A stretch of 64,000 nt of DNA from CAYMPH01 sp964392365 (lineage in GTDB: Bacteria; Spirochaetota; UBA4802; UBA5550): positions 71,674 through 135,673 of the forward strand of contig CAYMPH010000011.1 of assembly GCA_964392365.1 (NCBI GenBank), given 5' to 3'. A program made the translations under genes and the position numbers. The notes under the pieces are model-generated. The model was not told the DNA's origin and made no database searches. It saw only the letters and a list, made by a program, of their open reading frames with translations. The first letter of the stretch is position 1. Each line of letters starts with the position of its first letter. This document shows, one piece after another, positions 33,951-42,755 of the stretch.

Positions 33951-34514
33951 TCACTTATTAAAATGTATGCTGGAAATTTCTTTATACACAGCACCGGACG
34001 ACTGAAGTTTTGATTCATATAATACTGCTTTGCTGAATAATCCATCTGCATAAAAAGTATTGCTGTTTTCTTTTATAAAAGAAATAATTTCTTCCGGAAG
34101 TTTTGTACCGGTTTTTAATCTTGCTAAAGTAATATGCGGCACGAAATTTCTTTTTTCCTTTTCAAAGCCGAAAGATTTAGTGAAAGCTTCAATTACGCGC
34201 TGAATATTTTTGAGCAGTTTCATGTCTGATTCTATACCAGCCCAGAGAACTCCTCCGGAATCATTCCTGAACATCCCGAGTCCTTTTAGTGAAAAGGGAA
34301 TTTCGTTTTCATCAAATTTAATTTTAGAAAAAGATTCTGCAAGTATACCTGCAGTTTTATCATTTAATTCGCCTAAAAATTTCATTGTAATATGAAAATT
34401 TTCAGGTGGAACAATTTTTAAATAATCAGAATATGCTTTGAGAAAATCTGCAGTTTTATTCAGACATTCCCTTATAGTGTGATCAAGCGGCAGAGCTATG
34501 AATAGCCTGCTCAT
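33951..34514 (-). CDS. thpR: RNA 2',3'-cyclic phosphodiesterase ThpR (LigT)
   Basis: A 187-residue 2H phosphoesterase with two HxTx motifs, HITMKFLGEL and HITLARLK. SRLFIALPLD at the N-terminus is typical of ThpR. It opens 2',3'-cyclic phosphates in RNA. ATG at 34514 follows the gatC stop by 1 nt with AAGG 6 nt upstream; a longer frame to 34580 lies within gatC. Confidence 0.9.
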   Translation of the reverse strand: MSRLFIALPLDHTIRECLNKTADFLKAYSDYLKIVPPENFHITMKFLGELNDKTAGILAESFSKIKFDENEIPFSLKGLGMFRNDSGGVLWAGIESDMKLLKNIQRVIEAFTKSFGFEKEKRNFVPHITLARLKTGTKLPEEIISFIKENSNTFYADGLFSKAVLYESKLQSSGAVYKEISSIHFNK

Positions 34515-34515
34515 A

Positions 34516-34806
34516 TCAGCCTTCGAGAATGCGCGGTACGATAAAGTGGTTATTCTGAAAATCAGGGGCGATTTTCTCAACTTCGCTTTTATCGATCGAA
34601 GCTAATACTGTATCCTGCCTGAAAACATTACCGAGATCAACAACGTGATCTGCAGTTTTAACATTTGCTGTATCTAATTCATTTATTTTTTCAACATAGG
34701 TTATGATGTCGGATAACTGTTTTGAAAACTCATCCTTTTCAGGTTCTGAAAGCTCAAGTCTTGCAAGCTTTGAAACTTTTTCAATTGTCTGTCTGTCTAT
34801 TTTCAT
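34516..34806 (-). CDS. gatC: Asp/Glu-tRNA amidotransferase subunit GatC
   Basis: A 96-residue GatC: IEKVSKLARLELSEPEKDEF, then YVEKINELDT and an ending LGNVFRQDTV...FIVPRILEG, all characteristic. GatC stabilises GatA and GatB in making Gln-tRNA and/or Asn-tRNA. gatA and gatB are not adjacent, so the complex is encoded at split loci. ATG at 34806 has GGGAAG just upstream and overlaps the end of the lipoprotein gene by 26 bp. Confidence 0.92.
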   Translation of the reverse strand: MKIDRQTIEKVSKLARLELSEPEKDEFSKQLSDIITYVEKINELDTANVKTADHVVDLGNVFRQDTVLASIDKSEVEKIAPDFQNNHFIVPRILEG

Positions 34807-35497
34807 TAATCTTCCCTTTGTTTCTGAAATGCTTTCCTTCTGTCCTATATTCAGATTTGACGAAATCAAAATCAATAACTTTTTTAATTCCGCCGGCATC
34901 CAGATCTATTTTTATTTTATATTTTTCTCCATCAGCTGTTGATGCATTAAAAAAAGCAAAAAATATAATGGTATCTTCCGGAGCGATAAATTCAGGCAAG
35001 AAAGAAACAGTATCCTTTTCAAAATTTATTTTTGTTATAACCGGAGAAGTAACATCAACTTCAAGAGACATTGGAAGAAGACGCCTGGGCGTGTTCAATT
35101 CTTTAAAATTAAAATTTGAGTACTGTTCAGTTGCGTATTCTTTATTGAGATCGTCTGTGCTTAAGCGGGGAAAAGTATTTCCTCCTGCAAGTAAAACAAT
35201 ATCTGTTATTTTAAGCGGTTTGGTAAAAGCATTTTTTACAGTAATGAAATATGCACTGAAGTGAGGAATTCTGTAGCTGAATTTTCCATTGGAGTAAATG
35301 CTGAATTTTAAAACAGATTCCCATTTTTTTAAATCAATATATTCCATATATATATCGCCGTATTGAGTTCTGATAAGAGCGGATTCATTAACAACAGATA
35401 CATCTATTCTTTCAACAGGTGAAATAATTCTTTCTATTCCATATTTCGGGGAACAGGAGACAATGAATATTGTAATGGATAATAATAGTTTTTTCAT
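34781..35497 (-). CDS. lipoprotein of unknown function
   Basis: A 238-residue lipoprotein with lipobox FIVSC (Cys15). The mature part is beta-rich, with segments such as YGDIYMEYIDLKKWESVL and DIVLLAGGNTFPRL; I recognise no family. It looks like a two-domain Ig-like or immunity-type fold, but that is a guess. The last 9 codons overlap gatC. It heads the lipoprotein-gatC-thpR-pyrK-membrane protein group. Confidence 0.7.
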   Translation of the reverse strand: MKKLLLSITIFIVSCSPKYGIERIISPVERIDVSVVNESALIRTQYGDIYMEYIDLKKWESVLKFSIYSNGKFSYRIPHFSAYFITVKNAFTKPLKITDIVLLAGGNTFPRLSTDDLNKEYATEQYSNFNFKELNTPRRLLPMSLEVDVTSPVITKINFEKDTVSFLPEFIAPEDTIIFFAFFNASTADGEKYKIKIDLDAGGIKKVIDFDFVKSEYRTEGKHFRNKGKINENRQTDN

Positions 35498-35541
35498 ATG
35501 TAATTGGTTTATTTATTTAAATAGTTTAATTTCAAAAAGAT

Positions 35542-35605
35542 TGTCATCCTCGCGAAAGCGGGGATCCAGAAACAGAATTAGATTCCCGCATTCCCGGGAA
35601 TGACA
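35542..35605. repeat. dispersed palindromic repeat, family A copy 2
   Basis: A 64-bp element bounded by TGTCAT and ATGACA, with inner hairpins CTCGCGAAAGCGGGG and TTCCCGCATTCCCGGGAA. It matches copy 1 at 10334-10398 in order and most bases. It lies in the divergent gap between the lipoprotein gene and the E2-like gene. Confidence 0.85.
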
Positions 35606-35744
35606 AGAACAAAAATTATTAGATGGATTTTATTAAAAATCTATCTATATACATTGCATGAAAGAGGTCAAAACTTTTTTTTATTGACTAAAAAGTGACA
35701 GAATTTGTCTGATATAGTGTTTAACTTTAATTAAGGATATATAT

Positions 35745-36626
35745 ATGCCTCTGTTCAGCAGACCGGATGGTTCTCCAGCGAAAAGAGTTCCATCATTTAC
35801 AAAGATGCTTCCATATCTGATGAAAGGAAGAAATGAGTCTGTTCTCTATCATTCTCACGATTTTGATATGACAAATGCTCTTGCACTTGTAAAAAAATTA
35901 AACAAAGGCCTTGATAAAAAGAAATACGGAGTATTTCACATATTTCTGCTTGCTATAGGGCGCACACTTGCCATGAGGCCCAGGCTTAACAGATTTGTTT
36001 CCGGAAGAAATATTTATCAAAGGCATAAAATAAGAATAAGCTTTGTTGCTAAACTTGAGCTGAATGAAGATTCAAAAGAAGTAAATATTACTCTCGATAT
36101 TGATCCGTTCGAAACACTTGATACACTTGTCGGGAAATTAGATGCAATCCTTCTGAAGAAAAGAAAGCTTAAAGAAGTTTCAGCAGACGAAAAAGAGATG
36201 GATGTAATTACAAAACTTCCTAGATTTTTAATTAATTTTATAGTGTGGCTTTTTACAAAACTGGATTATTACAATCTTGCACCAAAAGGAATGATAGATT
36301 CGGATCCGCTTTATTCAAGCATTTTTGTTGCTAATTTAGGAAGCGTAGGCATTGATTCCCCGTTTCATCATTTGTTTGAGTGGGGTTCTGCTTCAACTTT
36401 TATTGCAATAGGAAAAGTGAAAAAAATACCTGTTGTTAACAGCAAAGGGAAAATTGTTGCGTGCGACATTGTAAATTTTAAATTCTCTCTTGATGACAGA
36501 ATCGGCGAGGCTATGTATTTCGGCAGGGCGCTTGAACTTTTAAATGATTTTGTAGTTAACCCGGTGCAGCTGTTAAAACCTCCGGTGATCGAAGAAAAGA
36601 TACTCAAACAACTGGATCTGAAATAA
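35745..36626 (+). CDS. stand-alone E2/CAT-type acyltransferase fold, active-site histidine missing
   Basis: A 293-residue protein of the 2-oxoacid dehydrogenase acyltransferase (E2 core)/chloramphenicol acetyltransferase superfamily: HDFDMTNALALVKKLN at the N-terminus, HIFLLAIGRTLA, RPRLNRFVSG, and IFVANLGSVGID before the C-terminal strand. No lipoyl or subunit-binding domain is present. The catalytic DHRxxDG loop is replaced by DDRIGEA, so the usual His is Asp. It may be non-catalytic or work by another mechanism. AAGGAT lies 7 nt before the ATG. The SRPBCC gene follows after 13 bp, suggesting an operon. Confidence 0.8.
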   Translation: MPLFSRPDGSPAKRVPSFTKMLPYLMKGRNESVLYHSHDFDMTNALALVKKLNKGLDKKKYGVFHIFLLAIGRTLAMRPRLNRFVSGRNIYQRHKIRISFVAKLELNEDSKEVNITLDIDPFETLDTLVGKLDAILLKKRKLKEVSADEKEMDVITKLPRFLINFIVWLFTKLDYYNLAPKGMIDSDPLYSSIFVANLGSVGIDSPFHHLFEWGSASTFIAIGKVKKIPVVNSKGKIVACDIVNFKFSLDDRIGEAMYFGRALELLNDFVVNPVQLLKPPVIEEKILKQLDLK

Positions 36627-36639
36627 AAAGGAAAACATT

Positions 36640-37215
36640 ATGTTGAAGAAAATATTAGTATCAGCCATAATTTTTATATTAAGCTCTGCAGCATATACAG
36701 AGGCAAAAGAGCCCGATCTGGACAAGGGAGAGCTTGCTGTATCTTCATCCCAGACAGGCAAGTACAGGGAAGCAACTGCTATAGGCGTGATTGAAGCGCC
36801 GGCGGATATTGTATGGGGAATTATAATTGATTATGAAAGCCATCCGGAATTTATGCCGATGCAGAAATCGAGTAAGATTATAAAGCGCGAGGGCAATGTC
36901 GCATGGGTTAAAATGCTTGTTGATGTTGGTCCTGCTGAAATAAATATTACAAATAAAAATATTCAGTATATTAATCCTGATAATAGAACAATGACATGGG
37001 ATCAGGATAAAGGGCCATTTACTCTGAACTCCGGAAAATGGATTGTTGAGCCATATAAAAAGACGAAAACAAAGCTGACATATACTTCAAGTCTTGCTTA
37101 CCCTTTATTGCCTAATTCGCTTGCTGAAAAACTGATTAAGGACAGCTTTCCTAAACTCTTCCAGAATTTCAGAAAAAGAGCAAGTGATATTATGAATGCA
37201 AAGAAAAAAGGGTGA
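36640..37215 (+). CDS. secreted SRPBCC (START-like) lipid-binding protein
   Basis: A 191-residue protein with a signal peptide (about 1-22) and a SRPBCC/polyketide-cyclase-like domain: AIGVIEAPADIVWGIIIDYESHPEFMP at the front, the WVKMLVDVG strand, TMTWDQDKGP, and a long C-terminal helix (SLAEKLIKDSFPKLFQNFRKR). These folds bind hydrophobic ligands in a deep cavity. Export of such a domain is notable and suggests periplasmic lipid handling. AAGGA lies before the ATG. It lies between the E2-like gene and a second PlsY. Confidence 0.82.
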   Translation: MLKKILVSAIIFILSSAAYTEAKEPDLDKGELAVSSSQTGKYREATAIGVIEAPADIVWGIIIDYESHPEFMPMQKSSKIIKREGNVAWVKMLVDVGPAEINITNKNIQYINPDNRTMTWDQDKGPFTLNSGKWIVEPYKKTKTKLTYTSSLAYPLLPNSLAEKLIKDSFPKLFQNFRKRASDIMNAKKKG

Positions 37216-37328
37216 ATATTTTATTTGTGATGTAAATTGTTGTTGAATTTTTTATACCTTTGTGTACTTATCACTCTGGTTTGGGAATTTTATAAAATAA
37301 TTTGTGTAAATAATCTCAGGAGTTTTTA

Positions 37329-38111
37329 ATGGAAAATTTTAAAATTGTCGCTATTTATGCTTTAAGTTATTTAATCGGAAGCATTCCTTTTTCGCAGATT
37401 TTAACTACTCTTCTTGCTCCAGGAAAAAAGCTTCAAAATGAAGGAACCGGCCACGTTGGCGGAAGCAACGCATACCTTACAGCAGGGCCTTTTGCAGGCA
37501 TAACTGCAACTATCCTTGACATGAGTAAACCTGTTATGGCAATGCTTGCTGCTTATTATCTTCTTGGCTGGAATTTCAGGGACGATCTCTGGCTTATGCT
37601 TTTTCTGACAATACTTGTTAAGGCAGGGCATGATTTTCCTGTTTGGCTTAAGTTCAAAGGAGGCAAGGGGCTTTCAACAGCTTCGGGTGCCATGCTGTTT
37701 TTCGGTCCTTTTTACTGGCTTGCAGTACATTCTTTGAATGCATTAACTCTGTTCCAGCCGAATAAAAACAAGGGACTGAAACTTGGCAATCTTATAATGA
37801 TAGCAATAATTCCAATGGAAGGAATTCTATGGCTCCTTGAAATGTATATTCCATGGGGATCTTTCGGATTTAAATTTTCAAATTTATTCGGCCCGTATAT
37901 TACAAATACCTGGCCTTTATTCTGGTACAGCTGGGTCTGGGCTATACTGTATTTCTTCAGAAGGCTTTACGGCTGCGGCCTCAGGGAAGATCTTAAGCAG
38001 GGAATCAGTCCATGGAAGGCAATTATGCTGCGTGGAATTTTTGAAACTTATCCGAGAGAATCCAAATACAGAAATCCCGGTAAAGATATTCAGATGGGTG
38101 AAGACGACTGA
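37329..38111 (+). CDS. PlsY-family glycerol-3-phosphate acyltransferase, second copy
   Basis: A 260-residue membrane protein with YLIGSIPFSQ, GHVGGSNAYL (where PlsY has GNxGxTNxxR) and FPVWLKFKGGKGLSTA. It is longer than typical PlsY, with a C-terminal extension of about 50 residues ending in charged tail GKDIQMGEDD. The altered second motif (Ser for Thr, Ala-Tyr for the Arg region) suggests a changed substrate or role. Strong AGGAG lies 6 nt before the ATG. A hairpin terminator follows. Confidence 0.82.
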   Translation: MENFKIVAIYALSYLIGSIPFSQILTTLLAPGKKLQNEGTGHVGGSNAYLTAGPFAGITATILDMSKPVMAMLAAYYLLGWNFRDDLWLMLFLTILVKAGHDFPVWLKFKGGKGLSTASGAMLFFGPFYWLAVHSLNALTLFQPNKNKGLKLGNLIMIAIIPMEGILWLLEMYIPWGSFGFKFSNLFGPYITNTWPLFWYSWVWAILYFFRRLYGCGLREDLKQGISPWKAIMLRGIFETYPRESKYRNPGKDIQMGEDD

Positions 38112-38140
38112 TAAAAATTTAATTTATATAGAGATAGAGA

Positions 38141-38168
38141 AAAAAGCCCTGCATCTGCAGGGCTTTTT
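38141..38168 (+). terminator. rho-independent terminator
   Basis: Perfect 13-bp stem AAAAAGCCCTGCA / TGCAGGGCTTTTT directly after the second plsY gene. The A and T flanks allow termination in both directions. Confidence 0.9.
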
Positions 38169-38237
38169 GTTTGGTTAGTTATGATATAAAATAATTAAAG
38201 GATTTATATTATTATGAATTATATCTATTTGTGAAAG

Positions 38238-39323
38238 TCATTCCTTCCTCTTCCTGATTAAAGCCAGTCCAAGTGGAGTAACAGAAGTAAAAGAGCTTGA
38301 ATTTACTTTTCCATCATCATTTATTGTTATATAAAATAATTCGGAATCAGAAGTAGACGCTGCATATAAATATTTTCCTTGCGGGTGAATTATTAAATCA
38401 CGAATATTAGCATTACAAGAAATCTGGTTATTTGTTGATGCAACTCCATTTGAATTTATTTTATATGATCTCATATTAGCATCATCGCCAATATAATAAA
38501 GAAAATTACCTGATGGTTGAGTTGCTATATATCCAGCTCCTGCAGAAGTTGTAACTGAAGATATAGATAATAAATCAATATCGCCATTGCTTTTAAAATT
38601 GTATTTATCAAATCCATTTAGTCTAGCTACATAAATATATTTTCCATTTGGATGAATATTAATATCAGTAATTGATTGATTATTTGGATTTGCTGGACTG
38701 ACTGTATTTATAAGTGTCAGTTTACCATTATTTTCAATTTTATAAGCATAAATAACAAGACTCGGGGCATTGCCGCAGACAACATATAAACAAGTTCCTG
38801 CAGGATTTATTGCTAATCGCAGCTGCCGAACGCCTGATGGTATAGTACCATTGTCTATGAGAGTTCCATCGCTTTTTACTATTAACATACTTACTATTGT
38901 TGCTGAAATATTATTATCTATAATGTAGACATACTTACCTGTTGGATGTACTTTGACTGCCCAAGGTGTTAAAGTGCTTGTTGTAAAGGAACCTAATGAA
39001 TTCAAGCTTCCGTCATCATTAACTTTAAAAGTATATAGCAAATTTGATGATGGAATTGGTACATATAAGAATTTTCCTGTAGGGTGAGCAGCAGGAAAAT
39101 AAGGGGAAACAGTTACGTTGATACTATTTTTTACATTACTAAAATTTGGCAATCCATCAGAAAAAAGAGGATATGTTTTAATATTGTGTACAGTTGGATC
39201 TGTTGAAGCAAGAAAATAATTATATTCAGCGTCAATTTCATATGCAAGGTCATTATACATATTATCACATGAGATTGTAATTAGTGCTGTTAGTATTAGA
39301 ATTATTTTTAATATTGTTTTCAT
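38238..39323 (-). CDS. beta-propeller (6-phosphogluconolactonase/YVTN-like) lipoprotein
   Basis: A 361-residue lipoprotein with lipobox ITISC (Cys19). It has about seven repeats of the form HPTGKYVYIIDN, HPNGKYIYVARL and HPQGKYLYAAS, each followed by a strand with NDDGSL or NGKL. This is the lactonase-type seven-blade propeller. No lactonase catalytic residues are obvious; such surface propellers often bind other proteins. It is 24 bp downstream of the FN3/barrel gene and probably co-expressed with it. Confidence 0.82.
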   Translation of the reverse strand: MKTILKIILILTALITISCDNMYNDLAYEIDAEYNYFLASTDPTVHNIKTYPLFSDGLPNFSNVKNSINVTVSPYFPAAHPTGKFLYVPIPSSNLLYTFKVNDDGSLNSLGSFTTSTLTPWAVKVHPTGKYVYIIDNNISATIVSMLIVKSDGTLIDNGTIPSGVRQLRLAINPAGTCLYVVCGNAPSLVIYAYKIENNGKLTLINTVSPANPNNQSITDINIHPNGKYIYVARLNGFDKYNFKSNGDIDLLSISSVTTSAGAGYIATQPSGNFLYYIGDDANMRSYKINSNGVASTNNQISCNANIRDLIIHPQGKYLYAASTSDSELFYITINDDGKVNSSSFTSVTPLGLALIRKRKE

Positions 39324-39347
39324 AATATCACCTTTTATATATTATAA

Positions 39348-40790
39348 TCAAAGCCTGATTCCTGTCTCAATAGAAACTCCAACGAATGTTATGGCTCCGG
39401 CAGGCTCAAATATCATGCCGAAATCTCCGCCTGCATTTAAATATACCCTGTTGGTTATTTCCCATTGAAAAGCAAAACCTGCTAGCATCATAGGCTCAAA
39501 TGCAATTTTTGTTCTGCTGACCCTGTCAAGCCCGTAGCCCGTATAGAGTTCGGGTTCTATTCTGTAAGCAACATAATTAATGCTGTATCCAATTGCAATT
39601 CGTGGAATAATACTGAAAAATTCAGTTGGTGTAATTCTGTAGCTAATAGTACCAAGAAACGGCACCATCATTGAATAATCAATTGAGCTGATAAGATTTG
39701 ATCTTCCCTGAAGCTCCCAGTAACCAACTGAAACTCCAAGATTGAAATTTTTAAAAAAAACATTCTGCCACTCGGAATTTATTAAAATTCCGAAACCCAC
39801 AGTATGTATGTTTGCGAATGCATAAAGAGGGATAATGGACATCAGCTGAAATCCCAATTTGAAATTAACACTTTCCGAGGAAATGCTTTGGCTGTTTTTA
39901 GATTCAACATTTCTGTGATCAACTGATCGTAAAAAATAGTAATCCGGTTTTTTGGGATTAAGATTATATATAGCAATTTCATTATTAGCTACTGTTCCAA
40001 CAAGAGCAGGGTTTTTTTTGCCTTCCTTATAAACATTATAACCTATAATTGTTCCATCAAGTGTTTTGGATTTATCCCAGGTAATTTGAAGATTAAGTAT
40101 TTTTTTTGGTTTATCGAGAAATCTCTTAACCTTTATATTCTTGGGAGGTTCCGGCGGAATGTTTTTAGTAGTTAATATAATTTCATTACTTGGAAGTGAC
40201 TCCTGACCTTCCCTGTCAACTGCTGTAACCTTGATATAATATGTGGTAACGCTTTTTAATCCCCGTATTGTAACACTCGTACTCATAGGCTCGCTTACAG
40301 ATTTGTAATCTTTATCGCTTTTTATATAAATTTTATAATGGCTTGCTCCTGTATATGGAGCTTTCCATTTTAATGATATACTTTCACCTTCAGCTTGTCC
40401 GGTTAAGCTGACAGGATTTTTTCTTGCAGTGAATAGCACTTCATCACGCTTGAGTGTAAATTCAACCGGTTTGTATAAATCTTTCCGGAAGGTATAGGAT
40501 GTCTGATCTTCATCAACCATATATGCTTCAAGTACTGTTCCGTCGATTTTATTTATTAAAATTTTTCCCATATACAGGTCAGTATATAAAATACGCATTA
40601 TGTTTTTAGGGTTTATTACATGCCGCTTGCCGTCATTAGCAAGAAAGTTAACCGCAGCAGGGCTTTCACTCTCAATTTTACCTGTTAGGATTGAACCGTC
40701 TTTTAAAAAGACAAATTCAGCCATAACAGGTGAATTGAAAAGGATCAATGCTGTCAGTGTTGTAAAAAATAATTTTAATAAAAATTTCAT
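39348..40790 (-). CDS. surface protein: KDG-type beta domain, FN3 modules, C-terminal barrel (paralogue)
   Basis: The 480-residue paralogue of the protein at 4778-6319. It has a signal peptide (about 1-24), the FLKDGSILTGKI domain (about 26-70), a DGTVLEAYMVDEDQTSYTFR cassette, two FN3 modules, and a C-terminal barrel-like region (about 320-480) with strands ending GVSIETGIRL. It has one cassette fewer than its paralogue. It is probably an outer-membrane protein. The start ATG at 40790 has AGGTGATACAC upstream. It is followed by the propeller lipoprotein gene. Confidence 0.78.
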   Translation of the reverse strand: MKFLLKLFFTTLTALILFNSPVMAEFVFLKDGSILTGKIESESPAAVNFLANDGKRHVINPKNIMRILYTDLYMGKILINKIDGTVLEAYMVDEDQTSYTFRKDLYKPVEFTLKRDEVLFTARKNPVSLTGQAEGESISLKWKAPYTGASHYKIYIKSDKDYKSVSEPMSTSVTIRGLKSVTTYYIKVTAVDREGQESLPSNEIILTTKNIPPEPPKNIKVKRFLDKPKKILNLQITWDKSKTLDGTIIGYNVYKEGKKNPALVGTVANNEIAIYNLNPKKPDYYFLRSVDHRNVESKNSQSISSESVNFKLGFQLMSIIPLYAFANIHTVGFGILINSEWQNVFFKNFNLGVSVGYWELQGRSNLISSIDYSMMVPFLGTISYRITPTEFFSIIPRIAIGYSINYVAYRIEPELYTGYGLDRVSRTKIAFEPMMLAGFAFQWEITNRVYLNAGGDFGMIFEPAGAITFVGVSIETGIRL

Positions 40791-40820
40791 GAGTGTATCA
40801 CCTTTTTAATATCCTCACAT

Positions 40821-40851
40821 AAAAAGCCCCTCTTTTATTAAAGAGAGGGGC
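40821..40851 (-). terminator. terminator of the FecR-domain gene
   Basis: On the minus strand the stem GCCCCTCT / AGAGGGGC with a 10-base A/T-rich loop is followed by TTTTTA. It lies 24 bp after the stop of the FecR-domain gene. Confidence 0.75.
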
Positions 40852-40874
40852 AAGGCCTCAGCCTGGGATGAGTA

Positions 40875-41798
40875 TTATCTGATAATTTTATTAAAGCGAA
40901 TCTGTTTAGAAGGAACTGAGACAATTCCTTCAACAGTCATAATCTTTTTCATTTCGCCATGTTCAAGTATTACGCCTGTATATCTTTTTCCGCTGTACAA
41001 TGTTACATCATTAAGTCTGCCGAATTTTTTCAGCATCTCTTCTGTTGTTGCAGGTATTGGTCCGCCGCGTTTTAGTATTTCTTCTGTTATGCGCTTATCG
41101 TCATCCTGAGCTTTTTTTGCAAGATCTTCAAATATCTTGTCGTTCTGCAGATCGTCACCTGTTATTGAAGCAAAATTTTTCATCTTGTCAATTTCAAGAG
41201 ATTCAAAATCATTGATAGGTCTTTTTGCCATATCAGCGCTTATAATTACAGTATTTCCTGTTTCAACCATAAGCTCTTTGTTTTTTTCTTTCGAATCTAT
41301 TGCAGAAAGCTGAACTTTTCCTTCTTTTACTGCAAGAACTGATCTGCCTTTATAAAATGAAATGCTGTACTGGGTTCCTCGAACAGCTGCAAGAGCTGTA
41401 GGAGTTTTTATATTGTATGAGTTTTCTTTTGAGATTTTTTTAACAACAGATATAATCTGTCCTTTTTCAAGGAAGATTTCTGTATTTTCCTGGTCAAATA
41501 AAGTTTTAATTTCTACAGAGGAATCCGGCTGGATTCTTGCAAGAATATCATCACCTATCTGAATCACTGCAAAAGATTCCGGGCCTGTTTTTATTATATC
41601 ACCTTTAACAAGTGCATCCTTTAAGCGAAGGGGAACTGCATTTGTCTGGCTGGAAATTTTTTCAACTGTTCCATTTGTCATTACAACAATTGCAGTAGCT
41701 CCTACTTTTTTCTTGGAGCATGATGACATTGTAATAATAATCATGCATATTGCAAGAATCAGGAAAGACCCTGCCGGGCGGATTTTTTTAGTTTTCAT
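40875..41798 (-). CDS. FecR-domain lipoprotein with C-terminal KDG-type domain
   Basis: A lipoprotein of 307 residues with signal and lipobox ITMSSC. The central part is a FecR domain: LVKGDIIKTG, FAVIQIGDDILARI, IFLEKGQIISVV, and TPTALAAVRGTQYSI, the most conserved element. It has no cytoplasmic segment, so it cannot be a classical FecR anti-sigma factor; such lipoproteins are common in spirochaetes. A C-terminal domain of about 45 residues (VTLYSGKRYTGVIL then SVPSKQIRFNKI) resembles the N-terminal domain of the FN3 barrel proteins. ATG at 41798 has GGAG 6 nt upstream. It is divergent from the sigma-factor operon. Confidence 0.82.
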   Translation of the reverse strand: MKTKKIRPAGSFLILAICMIIITMSSCSKKKVGATAIVVMTNGTVEKISSQTNAVPLRLKDALVKGDIIKTGPESFAVIQIGDDILARIQPDSSVEIKTLFDQENTEIFLEKGQIISVVKKISKENSYNIKTPTALAAVRGTQYSISFYKGRSVLAVKEGKVQLSAIDSKEKNKELMVETGNTVIISADMAKRPINDFESLEIDKMKNFASITGDDLQNDKIFEDLAKKAQDDDKRITEEILKRGGPIPATTEEMLKKFGRLNDVTLYSGKRYTGVILEHGEMKKIMTVEGIVSVPSKQIRFNKIIR

Positions 41799-41934
41799 TT
41801 TTATCTCCATTTTATACAAAACAATAAACACATTAAGTCTATCATTAATGTAGTTGATTTTATTTATAAATCGTCACAAACTATTTTTAAAAAATTATAC
41901 TTGCAAGGATTATTTATTTAATATTATAAATTTC

Positions 41935-41962
41935 TTGTCATTCTCGTGAATACGTGTATCCA
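41935..41962. repeat. decayed left half of family A repeat
   Basis: TTGTCATTCTCGTGAATACG and the following GTATCCA match the left hairpin of the repeats at 10334 and 35542 with several changes. The right half is missing. Confidence 0.45.
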
Positions 41963-42035
41963 TAATATTTTATAATAATTATGAGATTCAGCCTGAAGAG
42001 ATGCTGATTTGAATTCAGACTTGAAATAAAGATTG

Positions 42036-42122
42036 GAACACGGATAACACGGATTATTTTGATTAAGCAGTTTTTATAAAATTTTTAATTATTTATTTAA
42101 AAAATCCGAGTCATCCGTGTTC
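42036..42122. repeat. 87-bp inverted repeat with CACGGAT arms
   Basis: GAACACGGATAACACGGATT at 42036-42055 pairs with AATCCGAGTCATCCGTGTTC at 42103-42122 with two mismatches. The interior is AT-rich. This resembles a common class of dispersed bacterial repeats; only one copy is seen here. Confidence 0.75.
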
Positions 42123-42233
42123 TATTTTTTTTATAAAGAAAGGGAAAACTAAATTAATGTCTATATCTTATAAAAAATTTGTGACGATGAATCATTTTAA
42201 TCCACTATATAATGTAAGCTTGGGTACTGGAAG

Positions 42234-42755
42234 ATGATGACCAGTTCTGCAAAACGGGATTCATTTTCTAAACTTTTTACCGAATATTACCCAATGGTAT
42301 TTAATGCGATCTATCCTAAGGTCGGATCAACTGATGATGCAGAGGATTTGTGCCAGGAAGTATTTATAGCATTTTATAACAGCATTGAAGATATCAAGAA
42401 TACTCGGGCCTGGCTTTACGGAACATTAAAAAATATTGTATTTCAGTATTACCGCAAAAAAAGTCCGGAGAATATTAACATTGAGGATGTTTTTGAAGAT
42501 GTGGCGCTGAGTTTTGTTAACGGTTTTCGCGATACACGGATTATCATCAATCAGGTTATGGAAGAGATCGATATCAGCGAAGAGGAGCGGAATATACTCG
42601 ATCTTGTTGCATATAAAAGATACAGTTATTCTGAAACTGCTCAAGTAACAGGGCTCACTAAAAGAAAAGTTGAGTATAAATACACTCAGCTTGCAAAAAA
42701 GATATTATCAATACTCAACGATAGAGGTATAAAGCAGATTGAGGAATTGCTATGA
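42234..42755 (+). CDS. ECF-type RNA polymerase sigma factor
   Basis: A 173-residue sigma-70-family protein with region 2 (SFSKLFTEYYPMVFNAI, then DAEDLCQEVFIAFYN, WLYGTLKNIVFQYYR) and region 4 (LVAYKRYSYSETAQVTGL, then KRKVEYKYTQLAKKIL). There is no region 1 or 3, as in ECF factors. The start is ATG at 42234 or 42237, with GGAAG next to it. The stop overlaps the next gene by 4 bp, the usual arrangement for a sigma factor and its regulator. Confidence 0.9.
   Translation: MMTSSAKRDSFSKLFTEYYPMVFNAIYPKVGSTDDAEDLCQEVFIAFYNSIEDIKNTRAWLYGTLKNIVFQYYRKKSPENINIEDVFEDVALSFVNGFRDTRIIINQVMEEIDISEEERNILDLVAYKRYSYSETAQVTGLTKRKVEYKYTQLAKKILSILNDRGIKQIEELL

Larger units (their letters stand above)
41799..42233. 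other. divergent intergenic region with repeats
   Basis: This 435-bp gap between the FecR-domain and sigma-factor genes should carry both promoters. It also contains a decayed family A half-repeat (41935-41962) and an 87-bp inverted repeat (42036-42122). No further gene is seen. Confidence 0.5.
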
